Shown: piece after piece, positions 61,993-64,000 of the stretch
Layout: the number at the start of each line of letters is the position of its first letter
How positions within the stretch are numbered: the first letter of the stretch is position 1
Assembly: GCA_021202465.1 (NCBI GenBank)
Contig: JAJQCZ010000056.1
Coordinates: forward strand, 1 to 64,000
Reading direction: 5' to 3'
Source: Lachnospiraceae bacterium
GTDB lineage: Bacteria > Bacillota > Clostridia > Lachnospirales > Lachnospiraceae
DNA length: 64,000 bases
Notes under the pieces: model-generated
Told to the model about the DNA's origin: nothing
Databases searched by the model: none
Seen by the model: only the letters and a program-made list of their open reading frames with translations
Made by a program: the position numbers and the translations under genes

Positions 61993-62868
61993 ATGAACTA
62001 CAATCACCTCATCTATTTCTCAACACTGGCACGCCTCGAACACTACGGGAAAGCGGCCGAGGAGCTGGGCATCTCCCAGCCTTCTCTGAGCAATGCCATC
62101 CGCCATCTGGAGGAGGAGCTGGGCGTCTATCTCTTCGAGAAGCAGGGGCGCAACGTGCGGCTCACTTATTATGGAAAGAAATACCGTGAATACGTGGACA
62201 AGGGTCTCTCCACGCTGGAGCAGGGCCGGGTCCTCATGGGCCACTGTGCTGACCGGGAGCGGGGCATCATCCGCATCGGAGCGGTCAGCTCGGCGGGACC
62301 AGGGCGGATCCTGCCGCTGATGAACCGCTACACGGAGGAACACCCCCAGGTGCAGTTCGAATACATGGACGGCACCTCCCTGACGCTGCTGGAAGAACTG
62401 AAGGCAGAGCGCTACGACCTGGTGATCTCCGCCCGGGAGGCCACCGACCCGGATATCTCCTTCTTCCCGCTGTGGGAACAGCGTTTCGTGGCCATTATGC
62501 CGTCCTCTCATCCTCTGGCCGCTCTCTCCTCTGTCTCTCCGGCTCAGCTGGCCCGCTATCCGATGATCCGCTACCACGACAGCACAGCGGCCCGGGCGCT
62601 GGTCGACTCCCTCTTCGAAGAGGCGGGCGTCGACCAGATCACCCGGGCCGAGGTCAGCGACGATTTTCATATCGCGGGGATGGTGGCTGCCGGTATGGGC
62701 GTCGCCGTCCTGGTGGACAGCTCCATGCCGGACCTGTACGGTCTGCGGAAGATTCCCCTGCAGAACGCCTCCATCCGGCGTAATCTCTATCTGGCAACGT
62801 GTAAAAACAGCTATGTTTCTGATTCAGTACAGGATTTTCTCCGTTTCCTGCGGCGGGCGGCGCTGTGA
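61993..62868 (+). CDS. LysR-family transcriptional regulator
   Basis: A 291-residue protein. The winged HTH is at about 1-60 (LEHYGKAAEELGISQPSLSN, HLEEELGVYLFEKQGRNVRL), the effector domain at about 88-290. The ribosome site is TCCGGGAGGAACCATC. It is divergent from the EamA exporter, the usual pairing of a LysR sensor with an efflux gene it induces. The 3' end abuts a truncated histidine-kinase gene on the other strand. Confidence 0.92.
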   Translation: MNYNHLIYFSTLARLEHYGKAAEELGISQPSLSNAIRHLEEELGVYLFEKQGRNVRLTYYGKKYREYVDKGLSTLEQGRVLMGHCADRERGIIRIGAVSSAGPGRILPLMNRYTEEHPQVQFEYMDGTSLTLLEELKAERYDLVISAREATDPDISFFPLWEQRFVAIMPSSHPLAALSSVSPAQLARYPMIRYHDSTAARALVDSLFEEAGVDQITRAEVSDDFHIAGMVAAGMGVAVLVDSSMPDLYGLRKIPLQNASIRRNLYLATCKNSYVSDSVQDFLRFLRRAAL

Positions 62869-63522
62869 CTCTCTTCCGCAAGGATAAAACGACGCACCGG
62901 CCAGTAATAGATCCCCAGAAACAGGAACAGACAAAGCACGGCTGCCAGCACATGCAGCACCCAGGGATAATACGGAACGACATTTCCCAGGACATAATCC
63001 AGTGCGTCCGCGCCCTGCTCCCGCCAGGCATAAAGCCAGCTGCCGAACAGGTACAGACCGGAGATCAGGATGGAACCCAGGCTGTCGGCCAGGCTCTCCA
63101 ACCGGTAGCGATTCAGTAAAACCGTGTCGGACAGTCCCAGCTCCTGCCAAAGCCGCTCCCACTCCGAGAAGCGACCAGATGATCTGACGCACCAGCGCCA
63201 TCCTCAGTGCGCCCGCATACCCGCTGTTCGCCAGCAGCTGTGCTCCCTGCTCCCGCAGAGCAGCAGAATCCCGCTGCACGAGCCAGTCTGTCAGTTCCTG
63301 TCCCATCCCCTCCTGCGCGGCGGCTCCCGCAATGCAGAGGAGCCGGTTCCAGCTCGCCGCGGCCAGACCCCCGCCGCAGACCGTCAGCACCAGCGCCGCC
63401 AGAAGGACCGCCGCCAGCACGACACCCCGACGGCGGCGAATCTCCCCCGCATCCCGGCCGTATCGCCTCACCCAGGCTTCTTTTGTCTCATGATTTGCCT
63501 TACATGTATTTCCATTCATCAT
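62811..63522 (-). pseudogene. Sensor histidine kinase, N-terminal part only, frameshifted
   Basis: The frame from 63,522 encodes a cytoplasmic start, a membrane helix (GVVLAAVLLAALVLTVCGGG) and an outer domain to VRQIIWSLL. Near 63,172-63,182 the frame must shift by one base to continue SEWERLWQELGLSDTVLLNR and then two more hydrophobic helices (ILISGLYLFGSWLYAW, VLHVLAAVLCLFLFLGIYYW). It then runs into the antisense of the LysR 3' end and stops at 62,811. The HisKA and ATPase domains are absent. It follows the response regulator by 59 bases, so it was its partner kinase and is now dead. Confidence 0.75.
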
Positions 63523-63581
63523 ATTTTCCTCTCCCTGTCATTCACAGTTCTCCTCCACCACTAAGATTCCTGCCGCCTGCT

Positions 63582-64000
63582 TCACTCATAGATCTCTTCC
63601 ACCGGCAGACGCCAGCGGTAGCCAACGCCGCGGCGGGTCTCGATGCCGTCCCCGTCCGCAAGCTTCCCACGCAGCCGACTGATATGAACGGAGAGCGCGT
63701 TATCTCCCAGAACCTCCCCCTGTGTCTTCCAGATCTCTTCGATCAGCACCTCGCGGCTGAGTACCCGCCCCCGAGCGGCAACCAGACGGTCAAGGATCCG
63801 GCTCTCCGTCTGCGTCAGGTCCAGCGTCTTCCCGTGGAGAAGCACGTCCCGGGTATCCAGGTCGATCTGCAGCGAGCCGCTCACATACGCGCGCAGACGC
63901 CGCGGACGGCTGCCCCTGCGGCGCAGAGCCGCCTGAATCCGGGCTAGAAGTTCCATCGAACGAAACGGCTTGGCAATATAATCGTCGCCCCCGGCGTTCA
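63582..64000 (-). CDS. OmpR-family response regulator (C-terminal part; cut by the window edge)
   Basis: From the right edge the frame reads GGDDYIAKPFRSMELLARI, the end of the receiver domain with the conserved Lys-Pro-Phe, then a winged-helix output domain: DLTQTESRILDRLVAARGRV, LIEEIWKTQGEV, NALSVHISRLRGKL and RRGVGYRWRL. The phosphorylation site lies beyond the window. Its kinase gene downstream is broken, so it may now be unphosphorylated or served by another kinase. Confidence 0.92.
   Translation of the reverse strand, partial: NAGGDDYIAKPFRSMELLARIQAALRRRGSRPRRLRAYVSGSLQIDLDTRDVLLHGKTLDLTQTESRILDRLVAARGRVLSREVLIEEIWKTQGEVLGDNALSVHISRLRGKLADGDGIETRRGVGYRWRLPVEEIYE

Overview
The window reads as one stretch of a Clostridia chromosome, most likely Lachnospiraceae. 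The ribosomal gene order (rpsJ to rplQ, then ecfA1-ecfA2-ecfT-truA-rplM-rpsI), the thrS T-box, AGGAGG ribosome sites, zinc-type S14, L36 and adenylate kinase, and remnants of Tn1549-like conjugative elements all fit. No species is claimed. Nearly every housekeeping gene lies on the minus strand.

Positions 1-21,480 form an accessory island between a 5'-truncated ACT-domain gene at the left edge and the 3' end of rpsI. It is a mosaic of Tn1549-like pieces: an SH3/DUF4366 protein, a DnaC fragment, a DpnD/PcfM-like start, a DUF3991/TOPRIM primase, a DUF3848 protein, XRE regulators and a RepA-like initiator. Several pieces are fused or truncated, so the element looks dead. It holds three cargo blocks: (a) 1,658-11,156, a LysR regulator with two operons encoding aldo/keto reductases, FMN reductases, a flavodoxin lipoprotein, an iron-type alcohol dehydrogenase and exported esterases; (b) an AbiE-type toxin-antitoxin pair at 13,257-14,899; (c) an ECF sigma factor, membrane protein and ABC transporter operon at 16,064-19,436.

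Positions 21,495-42,990 are the ribosomal supercluster, read right to left from one strong promoter at 42,961-42,989 with a long structured leader. It carries secY, adk, map, infA, rpoA and, beyond a degV gene on the opposite strand, the ECF vitamin-transporter module, truA and rplM-rpsI with their own promoter.

Positions 43,000-64,000 hold ordinary chromosomal genes: DUF1294, an rRNA-type methyltransferase, a Zur-like regulator with a zinc-binding lipoprotein, tRNA-Ala(GGC), asnS, engB-lon-clpX-clpP-tig, a DUF1540 protein, thrS with its T-box, an FAD oxidoreductase, DUF1275, AraC, an EamA exporter divergent from a LysR regulator, and a broken histidine kinase beside a response regulator cut by the window edge.

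The most interesting signal is in block (a). The two operon promoters align without gaps over about 80 bases: a near-palindromic TATAACCTTTRGGTTTA-type box followed by a weak -35 and a -10 at identical spacing. A third copy of the box lies just after the LysR gene, where its target appears to have been replaced by transposon sequence. This defines a small LysR regulon that joins surface ester hydrolysis to intracellular carbonyl reduction.
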